A DNA stretch of 64,000 nt from Bacteroidota bacterium (GCA_019637975.1 JAHBUR010000007.1:21997-85996); one strand, 5' to 3'; counted from the stretch's first letter, positions 8,490 to 17,986 are shown. Numbers and translations are program-made. The notes: a model not told the origin generated them from the letters alone.

Positions 8490-9413
8490 CTACTTTGGAG
8501 GAACACGCATGGGTATGTCGAGTGGCAATTCTGTTCTTCTTGCCCAATCCTGAAACGAGCCGTCGTAGATTCTTACATCATGGCCCAATAAACGGGCGGC
8601 GAAGTACACGACGCTGGCAGTCTGTCCAACGTGGCAGTACGCCACGACTTGTTCGCCTTCCTTTACTTCAGCATCACGAAAGAGCATCTTCAACGTCTCA
8701 TAGTCCCTGTATTTTGAGAGCTCTCGCAAGAGAGAAGTGTAGGGAATATTTACGGCGCCGGGAACATGTCCGGCTCTTGCCATTCCGCCGGAATCAGCGC
8801 CGACGTAGAAGTGGGGAAGTCGGGCATCCACAATCCGTGTTGAAGGGGAGTTCATTGACTTCATAATCCAATCCGCATTAACGACAACATCGGAGCGGGG
8901 GTGTGTTGTGAGAGTGCCGCGTTGAACTTCAGGAATTTCGGTTGAGAGCGGCCGCTTTTCTTCGCGCCATGCGTCCAATCCTCCATCCAAAACCGACAGT
9001 TTTCCGGCAAAACCAATCTGCTCCAGCGTCCAGAATAGGCGTGCAGCCGAAACAACGGCGCCATAAATCACAACATGTGAGTTGTCGGAAACACCGGCGG
9101 ATTTAAATAGAGAGTCGAGTTGAGAAACGGGAGGGAGTTCGGACGTGAGTCCCGACCCCGGTGGTTGCGGCGGCGGCGTTACGATGGATTGCCACGGAAC
9201 CAAACGGGCACCGGGAATGTGCCCGGCGTAGTACTCACCTTTGGCAAACGCCACATGCAGAATAACGAGCGAGGGATCCTGCAAATGCTTGTGAAGCCAT
9301 TCGGTTGTAACGAGGATGTGGCCGGAGGGCTTCCCGTCGGTTGCGTGCAACGCGTGCAATGGGAAGAGCGTTGTGAGAACGAGAACGGCGAGAGATGCGG
9401 TGAATCGTGACAT
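8490..9413 (-). CDS. Periplasmic two-domain sulfurtransferase (rhodanese)
   Basis: 307 residues with a Sec signal peptide (MSRFTASLAVLVLTTLFPLH, cleavage near HA-T). Two rhodanese domains follow, at about residues 33-160 and 175-300. The second carries the catalytic-site loop AYCHVGQTAS with the persulfide cysteine. The first has GEYYAGHIPGARLVPW but no cysteine at the active-site position (IYGAVVSAAR), as expected for thiosulfate or mercaptopyruvate sulfurtransferases, whose N-terminal domain is inactive. It moves sulfur from thiosulfate or mercaptopyruvate to a thiophilic acceptor, here in the periplasm. It is divergent from the deformylase gene. Confidence 0.88.
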   Translation of the reverse strand: MSRFTASLAVLVLTTLFPLHALHATDGKPSGHILVTTEWLHKHLQDPSLVILHVAFAKGEYYAGHIPGARLVPWQSIVTPPPQPPGSGLTSELPPVSQLDSLFKSAGVSDNSHVVIYGAVVSAARLFWTLEQIGFAGKLSVLDGGLDAWREEKRPLSTEIPEVQRGTLTTHPRSDVVVNADWIMKSMNSPSTRIVDARLPHFYVGADSGGMARAGHVPGAVNIPYTSLLRELSKYRDYETLKMLFRDAEVKEGEQVVAYCHVGQTASVVYFAARLLGHDVRIYDGSFQDWARRTELPLDIPMRVPPK

Positions 9414-9542
9414 AGCTTCTCCGTTGAATATTTGTCGGAATGGATTGTGGCGGACTCTTCCCTGCTAACGCCCACCGGGCCGGAAAGTTGCACCGATTTC
9501 TTTTCTGGCGGAACTCGCGTACTTTCGGTTCAGGAGGAATGT

Positions 9543-10091
9543 ATGAAACAGGAAATTCTGTTGCTGGGGAATCCCGTCCTCAGGACGAAATGCAGGCCCG
9601 TGAAGAACTTCAACTCCCGGCAATTGCGCAGCGTTATCACCGATTTGCGTGACACGCTGTACGATTTCAGGAAACGCAACGGATTCGGCCGTGGCATTGC
9701 TGCCCCGCAAATCGGAATCACACGGCAAATCATCTTCATTCACATTAACGAACCCATCGCAATCATCAATCCGAGAATCATCAAACGCAGCAAAAGGCTC
9801 TGTTCGTTGTGGGATGATTGCTTCAGCTTCCCCAACCTCACCGTGAAGGTGAAACGACATTATTCTATAGAGGTTCGCTATCAAGATGAAATGGGGGAGA
9901 AGAAGACGCTACAAGCCAGCGGGGCACTTTCGGAACTATTGCAACACGAGATTGATCATCTGAACGGCGTTCTGGCAATTGATCGGGCGATCAACTCGAC
10001 GCACATCATTCTTCGGTCCGAGTTCGAACTCCACAGAGATTTCTCACCACAAAGGCACAAAGGAACACGAAGTCTCACAAAGAATAAGTGA
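9543..10091 (+). CDS. def: Peptide deformylase-like protein
   Basis: 182 residues; AGGAGG lies 5 nt upstream of the ATG. Motif 1 is GRGIAAPQIG. Motif 3 is QHEIDHLNG, with the HExxH zinc site. Motif 2, normally EGCLS, reads DDCFS; the metal-ligand cysteine is kept but the preceding Glu-Gly is changed, as in some atypical deformylases. The enzyme removes the formyl group from nascent N-termini. The last 15-20 codons run into a dispersed inverted repeat that supplies a basic tail (PQRHKGTRSLTKNK), so the native C-terminus was probably shorter. Whether this is the housekeeping copy cannot be told from the window. Confidence 0.85.
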   Translation: MKQEILLLGNPVLRTKCRPVKNFNSRQLRSVITDLRDTLYDFRKRNGFGRGIAAPQIGITRQIIFIHINEPIAIINPRIIKRSKRLCSLWDDCFSFPNLTVKVKRHYSIEVRYQDEMGEKKTLQASGALSELLQHEIDHLNGVLAIDRAINSTHIILRSEFELHRDFSPQRHKGTRSLTKNK

Positions 10092-10134
10092 CCAACCTTT
10101 GTGGAACTTTGTGTCACTTCGTGACTTCGTGTTG
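10046..10134. repeat. Imperfect inverted repeat of CTTTGTG/CTTCGTG units
   Basis: The left arm has CACAAAGGCACAAAGG and CACGAAGTC; the right arm has CTTTGTGGAACTTTGTG and CTTCGTGACTTCGTG. It overlaps the 3' end and stop of the deformylase gene and lies between convergent genes. It looks like a dispersed palindromic element that could also act as a bidirectional terminator. Confidence 0.6.
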
Positions 10135-10149
10135 AAAAACCATGTAACG

Positions 10150-11286
10150 CTAATCATCAGCCTCTGCTCTTCCCCAATTCGTCTTCACACAATACCCGAA
10201 AATCTTATCCGAGTAGTTCTTGAAAAGAGGGAACTCGATTCCGCTTCCCTCCAGCAGCTTGTCTGCATTTGACGAATCGAACAGACGGTTGACGGTGACG
10301 TAGGGAAGCAGCGTGTCGAGCTGCGACATGAGTGCATCTTCGCGTCCCCGCATTGCCGAGCGGCGCTTTTCGTATTCTTCTTTTGAGATGAATTCCATTG
10401 TGCGTGGATGTTTCAGCGGTGTATGCTTGTCGAAGTACTTCACGGCGGCAACAACCACTTCGTCGAGTCGGGCGGCACGGTTGGGTCCGGCGGTTATGTG
10501 GAACACCTTGCCAACGGATTCTTCTTTTGTGAGAATGTGAACCATCGCATCGTCCACCCAATCAATTGGCACCAAATCCATCAGTGTGTCGGGCGTGCCG
10601 GGGACGTACGTGAGCAAGCCCTTCTGCACGAGGCGGAGAGGGATGTAGATAACGTTGAACGAGCTGGTTTTGCCCGTACGCGAATCGCCGATGATAATGC
10701 TGGGACGGAAGACTGTACAAGGGATTTTGTCGAAGTTGTTCCGCACGATCCGCTCGGATTCGTTCTTCGACTGCTCGTACGTGTTGAAGAACTTCTGCCC
10801 CATCTCCAATTCGTCTTCGTAAATGTGACCGCCCCGCTGCCCGGACACCGACGAGCTGCCGATGTACACGAAGCGTTCAAGCCTTCCGCGTTCAGCGGCC
10901 ATGTGGGCGATGGAAAGAAGCCGCTTCGTCCCGCCGCAATTCAGTGCCCGCGCTTCGTCAATCGGATGATCGAAGCGAATCGTGGCGGCGCCGTGCACAA
11001 TGTGCGTCGCTTCCTTGACGATGCGCTCAATCTGCGCCGGGTTCAGGCCGCAATGATCAAGCCCCACATCACCCAATATCCCTTCAATGCGTTCCGGCGC
11101 ATCGGGGATAGTGAACTCATCGGCAATCTGCCGGGCAATGTTCTGCGTACGCTCGTTCGCTTCGCCTTCGTCTTCTCCCCGCACAAGCAGTGTGATAGTT
11201 GAGTCCGGGAATTTGCTCAGCAGCCGCGGAATCAAATTCTTGCCGACCAATCCCGTGCCGCCGGTGATGAAGAAATGTTTGGACAT
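10150..11286 (-). CDS. Extended SDR / thioester-reductase-like NAD(P)-dependent oxidoreductase
   Basis: 378 residues. The chosen ATG is followed at once by the Rossmann motif FFITGGTGLVGKNL. An upstream in-frame start would add a 35-residue unstructured extension and is rejected. The active site has YEQSKNESE (YxxxK) after an upstream Ser region (YIGSSSVSG). The overall pattern resembles the fatty acyl-CoA reductase / thioester reductase branch of extended SDR enzymes, including VVHGAATIRFDHPIDEA-like features (HIVHGAATIRF). It may reduce or epimerise a lipid or sugar intermediate; substrate unknown. It is convergent with the deformylase gene across the inverted repeat. Confidence 0.82.
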   Translation of the reverse strand: MSKHFFITGGTGLVGKNLIPRLLSKFPDSTITLLVRGEDEGEANERTQNIARQIADEFTIPDAPERIEGILGDVGLDHCGLNPAQIERIVKEATHIVHGAATIRFDHPIDEARALNCGGTKRLLSIAHMAAERGRLERFVYIGSSSVSGQRGGHIYEDELEMGQKFFNTYEQSKNESERIVRNNFDKIPCTVFRPSIIIGDSRTGKTSSFNVIYIPLRLVQKGLLTYVPGTPDTLMDLVPIDWVDDAMVHILTKEESVGKVFHITAGPNRAARLDEVVVAAVKYFDKHTPLKHPRTMEFISKEEYEKRRSAMRGREDALMSQLDTLLPYVTVNRLFDSSNADKLLEGSGIEFPLFKNYSDKIFGYCVKTNWGRAEADD

Positions 11287-11446
11287 GTCCGTTTCAGATA
11301 TTGAACTGGTAATACAAGATACAAAAAACACTGCTCTGTGAAAAAAGCAATCAAGTCGTCTGTTGGTTCGCGTTTCTGTTGAAACCTGCAACAGTGTCAG
11401 TTGACCGAGAGGATTTGATCGTTATCGCTTTTCTTTGCGATTATTC

Positions 11447-11475
11447 TTGACTTCTTGCTGCGATGATGTTATATT
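11447..11475 (+). promoter_or_regulatory. Sigma-70-like promoter
   Basis: TTGACT and TATATT are separated by exactly 17 bp. It lies about 260 bp upstream of the propeller lipoprotein gene, so the transcript would have a long leader containing the hairpin and pentanucleotide repeat listed next. Confidence 0.5.
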
Positions 11476-11627
11476 GCGGCCAGTCGAAGATGTTCCAAGC
11501 TTGCTCACTTTGGTTTAGTTGTTCTTTGACTTGGATGAGAATGTGGGGTGGTGTGGCGATAGGGTTGTAGCTTCACCTTGGAAAGATGTCTCATCTCTTT
11601 TTGCCAAATAGATTGGCGGAAGCATCT

Positions 11628-11648
11628 CCCGCCAGACGGATTGGCGGG
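11628..11648. repeat. Perfect inverted repeat in leader (CCCGCCA...TGGCGGG)
   Basis: A 7-bp stem with a 7-nt loop. A further TTGGCGG and GGCAGG flank it, giving the look of a REP-like palindromic element. It lies in the leader between the promoter and the lipoprotein start. Confidence 0.5.
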
Positions 11649-11652
11649 CAGG

Positions 11653-11700
11653 CATCTCATCTCATCTCATCTCATCTCATCTCATCTCATCTCATCTCAT
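11653..11700 (+). repeat. Pentanucleotide tandem repeat (CATCT)n, about 9.6 units
   Basis: 48 bp of uninterrupted CATCT units, ending 34 bp before the lipoprotein ATG. It lies in the untranslated leader, not in the reading frame. Such short tandem repeats change copy number by slippage and can alter spacing or mRNA structure. Confidence 0.95.
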
Positions 11701-11734
11701 AATAGAGACTTTTATCTCTTAAGTGGAGGAGACT

Positions 11735-13060
11735 ATGAAGACCTATCTTCTGATTCCGACTTGCCTCGTACTTGCGTTCAGTTGCAAAAAAGACCCGCCC
11801 GTGGTGCCACCGCCACCGCAACAGGCAACAATAACACTCAAATCTGAAGACGCCAGTTGCACGGAAACCTGGTTGGCGGCAAGCACAACTGAAGTACCCG
11901 CCACAGTCCGCCTCGTATTGCTTGGCCCGACTCCACAAACTAAACAGACCCTCCGACTGATTTCTCCCGACTCTCTGCTCATTGACGAAGGCCTTCTCCC
12001 CAACCGCACCTACACCTACCAACTGCAAAAGCTCGGCAGTGACTCAAGCGTGCTTGAGACAAGCGCAGCCGTGCAACTGACGACAATGGACACAACGAGT
12101 CACAACTTCACATGGCAGGTAGATACGTTGGGAGATGGTGGCAGCAGCGTGCTGTACGACGTAGCGATCATCAACGATACGTTGGTGTATGCAGTAGGGG
12201 AAATCTGGAAACGGGATTCTTCGGGTAACTGGGTTAATCCTCCGTTTAACATCGCGCGGTGGAACGGTCAGCGATGGGAGTTAATGCGGCGGTTTTTTGA
12301 TTGCCGTTTGTATTATCCCAATTGCGGCCCGGAGTTCTTCCTCTTCACTCCGATACGGGCGATCTTCGCATTTGGCCCTGACGATATATGGGTTGCAGCA
12401 GGCACAGCACAGCATTTTGACGGAGCCAACTGGACAGAGCATGCCGGCGTACAGGGTGTGGGGAGTGCAAACAAGATTTGGGGAAGCAATTCGGATGACC
12501 TCTGGTTTGTTGGCAACAACGGGTTCATTGTACACAAATCAGGTACGACATGGCGCCAATTGGAGAGCGGGACGAGGGTATCGCTCAATGATGTGTGGGG
12601 TAAAAACAATCGATGGACAGGAGAAAACCAGATACTGGTAGCTGCATCGAACAAGTACGAAGGAGGTGAAAAGAAACTTCTGCGAATCAATCAGCATTGG
12701 GTTCTCGATTCTCTCGCATGGCCTATGCAAACTAGAAGAATCCACTCAGTTTGGTTCGACATGAATTCACGAGTTTACACTTCGGGCGGAGGCGTTTTCG
12801 CCATTCAACGGGGGAACTCTTGGGCGGAGCAACAATTGCCGCTGATTTACACGAACAGCATACGTGGGACAGCAGCCAATGATATCTTTGTGGTCGGAGA
12901 CTTCAGGTTTGCCGGGCACTTCAATGGAGTACGTTGGCACGTGTATCCCGAAATCTGGTTAGGCTCGGGGCTTTACCATTCAGTTGCGGCAAAAGGGACC
13001 ATGATCGTTGCTGTAGGGTGGTTAGGGAGTCGCGGAATAGCTCTTATTGGTCGAAGATGA
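11735..13060 (+). CDS. Lipoprotein with beta-propeller repeats
   Basis: About 441 residues. The start is set by GTGGAGGAG just upstream. A short signal peptide ends in LVLAFSC (Cys17), a plausible lipobox, so it is likely an outer-membrane or surface lipoprotein. A proline-rich linker (VVPPPPQ) and a beta-sandwich-like region precede several repeats with the pattern DDIW-AAG...W, IWGSNSDDLWFVGNNG and NDVWG, typical of secreted propellers in FCB genomes. Role unknown; binding of a surface glycan or protein is likely. Transcription appears to come from the promoter at 11447 through a leader with a slippage-prone repeat. Confidence 0.75.
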   Translation: MKTYLLIPTCLVLAFSCKKDPPVVPPPPQQATITLKSEDASCTETWLAASTTEVPATVRLVLLGPTPQTKQTLRLISPDSLLIDEGLLPNRTYTYQLQKLGSDSSVLETSAAVQLTTMDTTSHNFTWQVDTLGDGGSSVLYDVAIINDTLVYAVGEIWKRDSSGNWVNPPFNIARWNGQRWELMRRFFDCRLYYPNCGPEFFLFTPIRAIFAFGPDDIWVAAGTAQHFDGANWTEHAGVQGVGSANKIWGSNSDDLWFVGNNGFIVHKSGTTWRQLESGTRVSLNDVWGKNNRWTGENQILVAASNKYEGGEKKLLRINQHWVLDSLAWPMQTRRIHSVWFDMNSRVYTSGGGVFAIQRGNSWAEQQLPLIYTNSIRGTAANDIFVVGDFRFAGHFNGVRWHVYPEIWLGSGLYHSVAAKGTMIVAVGWLGSRGIALIGRR

Positions 13061-13179
13061 ACAAGAACAAGACGTGAAAGGAGGGTAAACATCAAGGGCA
13101 TAGAAGAATCAGAACAAACTGCCCCAATGCTGTGAACATCGGGGCAGGTACCACGCAGAACAAAGCCGCAGGTTGATTT

Positions 13180-13204
13180 AGAGAAGGGGTAGTTTGCCTT
13201 CTCT
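13180..13204. repeat. Short hairpin between lipoprotein and T9SS cargo genes
   Basis: AGAGAAGG and CCTTCTCT with a 9-nt loop. There is no T-run, so it is only a weak candidate for a terminator or leader structure. The rest of the gap 13061-13276 shows nothing else. Confidence 0.35.
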
Positions 13205-13276
13205 GGCGTCTCTGTCTGCATTCACAAGATAAGTAGAGTCAACTGATTTTGCAATCAACACAAAAGGAGATGAATC

Positions 13277-16200
13277 ATGAAACGCATGATAGGCTTATTT
13301 GTCTTACTCAGCGGGATTGCTCTCCTGCAGTCCCCAATGCCGGCTCAGACCCAAGTCGGGCCTTTGGATTTTGACATCGGCAAGAGCGCTGAGTACTGGC
13401 CCAGTGGTTACTTCTATTGGGGTGGTAGCGGACAAACCTCGTATCCGGTCGGTCGGTTCCTAAGTGGCCAAACCATTCACACCGACAGGGTCTTCTTTCA
13501 ATGGAACTTTTCAGGAGCACAAATCCCGGAAGACGCCACAGTTGCCTCGGCACGCCTTCAAGTCACGGCCTCAGGGGAGTCAGGCCAAAGTCCACCGGAG
13601 TTCAACTTTTGGATATCTACAAACGATTACGACCTCTCGACTCCACCGTCAGCGCAAACACTCTACCTGTCGGCGAACAGCAGTATCGTTGCATCCAACC
13701 AGCAGACTTCGAATTTCACGTATACAGCTGATTTCGGACAATCGTCCGATTTCGTGTCTGCGTTGCAGGCATCTCTATCGGCGGAACGCTTCGTAATCGG
13801 CATTGTAAGTTCGACTGAAGGGAGTGGTGTAGGATATTCGTATAGAGTTCCCGGCCTTGGCTCCCCCTTTGTGCCTGTGAAGCTCACGATTTGGATCGCG
13901 CCGCAAGAAGTAACGGCAGACCAAGTATTCGAGGACGACGAGCGTATCCAAGCTAGTAAAATTGGTCACTGGGAAGAAAACGCTTTTGCGGAATATGTCG
14001 TACCTGAATACTTTGAGTTCGAATTGAACACAACGCAAACCTTCAGAGCCGATACTACTGTCTGGCCCAACGAAACGACGAATTACGATGAAAAGTACCA
14101 TACCTGGAATGCTTCCGACGATGTCGTTAACCATCGAGATTTTCTGATTCAACCGGGACTCTCGATAGTGAAATCACAATTCAGGAGAGTGAACAACGCG
14201 ACAATCCAAGCCCAGCTTCTTGATGGTGGTAATCCTGGTGGCACTATAGACTTTAAGGACCCTTGGCTGATTGATACTGCCGACGCGAAAGGTCCCAAAA
14301 ACCGCAGCATGAACCCAAGATGGCGAACGCAATCATCTCCTTTCAGCAATACTACTTCCAACACTTGGTACAAAGGCGTGTTCTTGAACCAATCCTTTGG
14401 CGGTACTTCACCCTACTACTCCGTCGGCGCGCCGTTTGAGAACACAATTAACAGCCATTTGGCATACTTCCAGAATTGGTCGGGCAGTAGTGTGACGCAT
14501 CATGACCCATCTCAACAACAAACCCCCGTTGTTTTCATCGCATCCGGCGCAACTTCTGTGGCACAGTACAAAGGCAAGCTTCTCTCCTCCGTTAGCAACC
14601 CTACCGGCAGCAACAGCCAGCGGGTTGTCGCAGGGATTCCGTATGGAACCCACGGAGAGGAGTTGTATGCCCTTGCCTATCCCAGCGCGGGCGAACTTTG
14701 GTGGAATGTTTCGTTCGACAACGGATCGACCTGGTGGAATGAAAAACGGTTCACTAATAGTGGGGGTACGGCAAGTGCGCCATCAATTGCCCTTTGGACC
14801 GAGTGCGTCACAAGCAGTCCTTTAAATGATCCGTGCGATACAGACTTGTATGCCGTGTACCGGAAGCAGTCCGGCGGCAATTACCAAATCATGTTTACCA
14901 TACCGCCGTTTCCGGAGGCCGGAATCTCGTCCTCAGTTCAACTCAACTCGACGTCAATCAGCACCAATATTGACACGAGACCCGTCATCACACGCGTCGA
15001 TTATTTCGGCGGTCCGTGGCTGTACGCGTTTTGGGAAGGTACGGGAGGTTTATGGATGAATTTCGCGTATCCGGAGAATGGCGACTGGGAATGGGCTGGT
15101 GAAGACTTGCGATACTCCGGTTATTTGAGCCCGAGCGTTTCCGGGGTCAGCGATGTGAATTTCTTCCTGACGTATGACAATAGGGATGATGTGAAGATCA
15201 TCGACTACGTTGGCGCGGTTGATGAAGTCGTACCGGCGAGTGTTGCTCCGCTCTCACGCTCCTCGCAGGTAAGCGCCAACACGTCGAACAGTCCCGGGGA
15301 AGCTCATGTTGTGTGGGAAGCATCGAACCCGCAGCAAGAGGAGCAACAACGAGTTATGTACCAACGCTGGTATGATGATAATTGGGACGAAGCTCATGAA
15401 TTCGCCAGCTATTCCCCTGCTGTCGATTTCTCACGTCCCACGGTCAGCAGTTTGTCCTCCGGAAAGGTGGTTTGCGCATGGGATAACGGGTCGAGCACAT
15501 ACAAGGCTGAGAACGAGGGCGAGGAATGGATGGTAACCGAAGTATACGAGTCGTTGATCCATCCGAACCTTGTTATTGCCGGGTCTAACGATCCGCTTGC
15601 CTCGACGCGGATTGCCGGAACAGCACCTTCTGGGCCGCCACACGAACTGGTATTTGGCACAGAGACAGACAATACCGACAAGAGCACATTAAGTTCCGTC
15701 GTTCCCACACAGTACGGCAGGCGGGCTGTTGTTGCCCGGCGGCCTTACCATGAGAAAAAATCGTTGCGCGAACGGACAGTGGCAGAACGGCTGGATCCTG
15801 CAGAAGCCGACACATCGGCATACTTCTTTGTAGAGGTATCCGCGATAGATCTGAAACTCTCAAACGGAACAATTGTGCCACTCGAGTTCACAAACGAAAC
15901 GAGTCCGGCACCAAACGAGAACTCAGTGTGGAGCAGACTTTCAACATCGCCTCTTACCCTGCCAGCTAATGTTGATAGTGTATTCGTTGAGGGGGTCGCA
16001 GTCATGCACGGCTTTTCCAATCTTGTGAATCGTGAAATCGGCCTCTCATTTGATGTGATCGATGCCGACAACGGTACGCTGATCAAGCGTGTCAACAGGG
16101 AAAGGATCTATCAGTCAAACGGGAAAGGGAATCTCTCTTTGCGTGACCGGCTTGAAGGTCTGCACGGCCGACGGGTGTTCCTGAAACCAACGGTGCGAGG

Positions 16201-16606
16201 TTTTGCAGGAAACAGCCGCAATCTCGTTACAACTGTTGTGCATGTGCATACTGTTCTTGACGAGCTCTCGCGAAACCAGAACCTTTTGACCAAGCAAGAT
16301 CACAGCCGAAAGTCAGAGATCCCAACCACTTTTGCAGTTCATGCGAACTATCCCAATCCCTTCAATCCATCGACGACAATCAAATTTGAGTTGCCGGAAA
16401 ACAGCAGCGTGAGTTTGGTGGTGTACGATGTTCTTGGAAGAGAAGTGGCACAGTTGGTCAGTGGTTCTCGTGAAGCCGGTTATCACTCAGCAACGTGGGA
16501 TGCCTCGAACATGTCCAGTGGCGTCTACTTCGCTCGGTTCACGGCGACCGATGCGAACGGAAGTATTCGGCTGAACAAAGTCAACAAATTGCTACTGACG
16601 AAGTGA
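13277..16606 (+). CDS. Large secreted protein with T9SS type A sorting domain
   Basis: 1109 residues. An N-terminal signal peptide (MKRMIGLFVLLSGIALL, cleavage near AQT) is preceded by AAAAGGAG. The body is beta-rich, with repeated aromatic and Asp patterns but no enzyme motif I recognise. Parts such as AHVVWEASNPQ and GKVVCAWDNG suggest BNR or propeller-like blades. The last 90 residues are a T9SS sorting domain: [38 protein letters not shown] and a final KLLLTK. It would cross the outer membrane by type IX secretion and stay surface-linked or be released. It is followed by a strong terminator. Confidence 0.85.
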   Translation: MKRMIGLFVLLSGIALLQSPMPAQTQVGPLDFDIGKSAEYWPSGYFYWGGSGQTSYPVGRFLSGQTIHTDRVFFQWNFSGAQIPEDATVASARLQVTASGESGQSPPEFNFWISTNDYDLSTPPSAQTLYLSANSSIVASNQQTSNFTYTADFGQSSDFVSALQASLSAERFVIGIVSSTEGSGVGYSYRVPGLGSPFVPVKLTIWIAPQEVTADQVFEDDERIQASKIGHWEENAFAEYVVPEYFEFELNTTQTFRADTTVWPNETTNYDEKYHTWNASDDVVNHRDFLIQPGLSIVKSQFRRVNNATIQAQLLDGGNPGGTIDFKDPWLIDTADAKGPKNRSMNPRWRTQSSPFSNTTSNTWYKGVFLNQSFGGTSPYYSVGAPFENTINSHLAYFQNWSGSSVTHHDPSQQQTPVVFIASGATSVAQYKGKLLSSVSNPTGSNSQRVVAGIPYGTHGEELYALAYPSAGELWWNVSFDNGSTWWNEKRFTNSGGTASAPSIALWTECVTSSPLNDPCDTDLYAVYRKQSGGNYQIMFTIPPFPEAGISSSVQLNSTSISTNIDTRPVITRVDYFGGPWLYAFWEGTGGLWMNFAYPENGDWEWAGEDLRYSGYLSPSVSGVSDVNFFLTYDNRDDVKIIDYVGAVDEVVPASVAPLSRSSQVSANTSNSPGEAHVVWEASNPQQEEQQRVMYQRWYDDNWDEAHEFASYSPAVDFSRPTVSSLSSGKVVCAWDNGSSTYKAENEGEEWMVTEVYESLIHPNLVIAGSNDPLASTRIAGTAPSGPPHELVFGTETDNTDKSTLSSVVPTQYGRRAVVARRPYHEKKSLRERTVAERLDPAEADTSAYFFVEVSAIDLKLSNGTIVPLEFTNETSPAPNENSVWSRLSTSPLTLPANVDSVFVEGVAVMHGFSNLVNREIGLSFDVIDADNGTLIKRVNRERIYQSNGKGNLSLRDRLEGLHGRRVFLKPTVRGFAGNSRNLVTTVVHVHTVLDELSRNQNLLTKQDHSRKSEIPTTFAVHANYPNPFNPSTTIKFELPENSSVSLVVYDVLGREVAQLVSGSREAGYHSATWDASNMSSGVYFARFTATDANGSIRLNKVNKLLLTK

Positions 16607-16622
16607 ACATTTGCTGAACACA

Positions 16623-16645
16623 AAAGCCCTGCACAGCAGGGCTTT
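16623..16645 (+). terminator. Rho-independent terminator
   Basis: A perfect 10-bp stem (AAAGCCCTGC / GCAGGGCTTT) with a 3-nt loop, 16 bp after the stop of the 1109-aa cargo gene. It lies between convergent genes and carries A and T runs on both sides, so it can serve both. Confidence 0.85.
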
Positions 16646-16679
16646 CTAATCTGTCAATAGGCGAACGGATGTAGTTACT

Positions 16680-17789
16680 TTACACCTTCATCGCAGGCCT
16701 CTCAACGGGGAATCCGCTTTTCAGCCAGGCAACAGTCCCGCCCGTGAGGTTCTTCACGTTCGTGTAGCCGAGTTGCTGCAGCAAATGCGCGGCTTCCATT
16801 GAGCGACTGCCGGTTGCGCAAATGCTCACAATCTCTGTTGACTTATCCTGCGGTAGCTCGGCAGTACGATGTTTCAACTCCCGCACGGAGATATTCTGCA
16901 CGCCCTCGATTGCTCCCATCGACATCAATTCAAATGGTTCACGGACATCGAGCAGATGGAGGTTGTTCTTCTCATTCATCAACTTCATCAGCTCCTGGGG
17001 CGTTATGTTTTTGAATGAATCCGTTGGCTGCGGAACACGCTGCACGCCGCATTGCAGCGTCATCTTGCCGCCTGTTGCAGAAGCTTCCGCAAGAGGGGGG
17101 AAGAAATCTTCAACGAATTGCATGTACTCCGCTTTTGTGCGGCGTTCGAGGAAAGGATTTGTACGCTTTTCATCTCCGAGCAATGCGTACACATTCTCCT
17201 CATAGTCGTGCCCGGGATACATTTTTGTCGAGTCGGGGAGGGGAAGAATTTTGTTCATCAGGCTGTCGTATTGTTCCTCCATATTGCCGCCGGGCAAATC
17301 GCTTCGCCCCGCCTGGCCGATAAGCAACAAATCGCCCGTGAAAATACTGTCGCCGACGTGCATCGTAATGTGATTATCCGTATGTCCCGGCGTAAACAGG
17401 ACTTTGATACTCATTGTTCCCGACGTGATCACATCGCCATCATTCACATACATATCAATCGGAATCTTGGCGTTCGCCCTGAGAATATCGCCGATGCCGA
17501 ATTTGTCTCCCTGATCAATCACCTTCCACTTGTTTTTCGTATTCTCGTGCATCACGATTTTTGCGCCGAACAGTTTCTGCAATTCGCCGGCTCCCGTGAC
17601 GTGATCGGCATGTGTGTGCGTGTCGAAGATATGCGTCAGCGTCACGTGCGCGTTCCGGATCATTGCAGAAATCGTCTCAACATCTTCAATGTTGGGATCT
17701 ATGAGAACGGCATTCTTCCCCGTCTCATCAATCAGCAGATACGAGAGTGTTCCCGTTCCGTCCATTGAGCGGATCTGTTCAACCTTCAT
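16680..17789 (-). CDS. MBL-fold hydrolase fused to rhodanese (persulfide dioxygenase-like)
   Basis: 369 residues from an ATG just before the first beta-strand (MKVEQIRSMDGTGTLSYLL); a longer open frame upstream has no domain. The N-terminal metallo-beta-lactamase fold has THTHADH (about residue 56), FTPGHTDNHI and a late MYPGHDYEENV. This is the layout of ETHE1-like persulfide dioxygenases and glyoxalase II relatives. The C-terminal rhodanese domain has LLDVREPFELMSMGAIEG and the active cysteine in VSICATGSRS. The fusion suggests oxidation of glutathione or low-molecular-weight thiol persulfides with sulfur transfer, in the cytoplasm. The spacing of about 197 bp to the divergent gene leaves room for two promoters. 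Confidence 0.87.
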   Translation of the reverse strand: MKVEQIRSMDGTGTLSYLLIDETGKNAVLIDPNIEDVETISAMIRNAHVTLTHIFDTHTHADHVTGAGELQKLFGAKIVMHENTKNKWKVIDQGDKFGIGDILRANAKIPIDMYVNDGDVITSGTMSIKVLFTPGHTDNHITMHVGDSIFTGDLLLIGQAGRSDLPGGNMEEQYDSLMNKILPLPDSTKMYPGHDYEENVYALLGDEKRTNPFLERRTKAEYMQFVEDFFPPLAEASATGGKMTLQCGVQRVPQPTDSFKNITPQELMKLMNEKNNLHLLDVREPFELMSMGAIEGVQNISVRELKHRTAELPQDKSTEIVSICATGSRSMEAAHLLQQLGYTNVKNLTGGTVAWLKSGFPVERPAMKV

Positions 17790-17986
17790 AGTCGGTGCCT
17801 CGAAGAGATGTGATAGCTGTGAAAGAACTGTTTCATTGCATAGAGTATAAAAAAAGAACGCATGTCGTTCAAGGGAAGAGTTCCGCGAGAACTGAAAAAA
17901 TCGTACGGGCACAATCCGATTTTGCTTGCATCTCTTCGTGAAAGACATATTATAGTATCAGGGTTTCAAATCCACATTCAAGTGAA

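Noticed and set aside
10408..11202. 264-codon plus-strand open frame antisense to the SDR gene
   Set aside because: Antisense to a Rossmann-fold gene with intact TGGTGLVG and YxxxK motifs; the translated residues show no domain.
17790..17948. N-terminal extension of the MBL-rhodanese gene
   Set aside because: The frame is open, but the residues are basic and aromatic without a domain, and an ATG stands at the usual family start.
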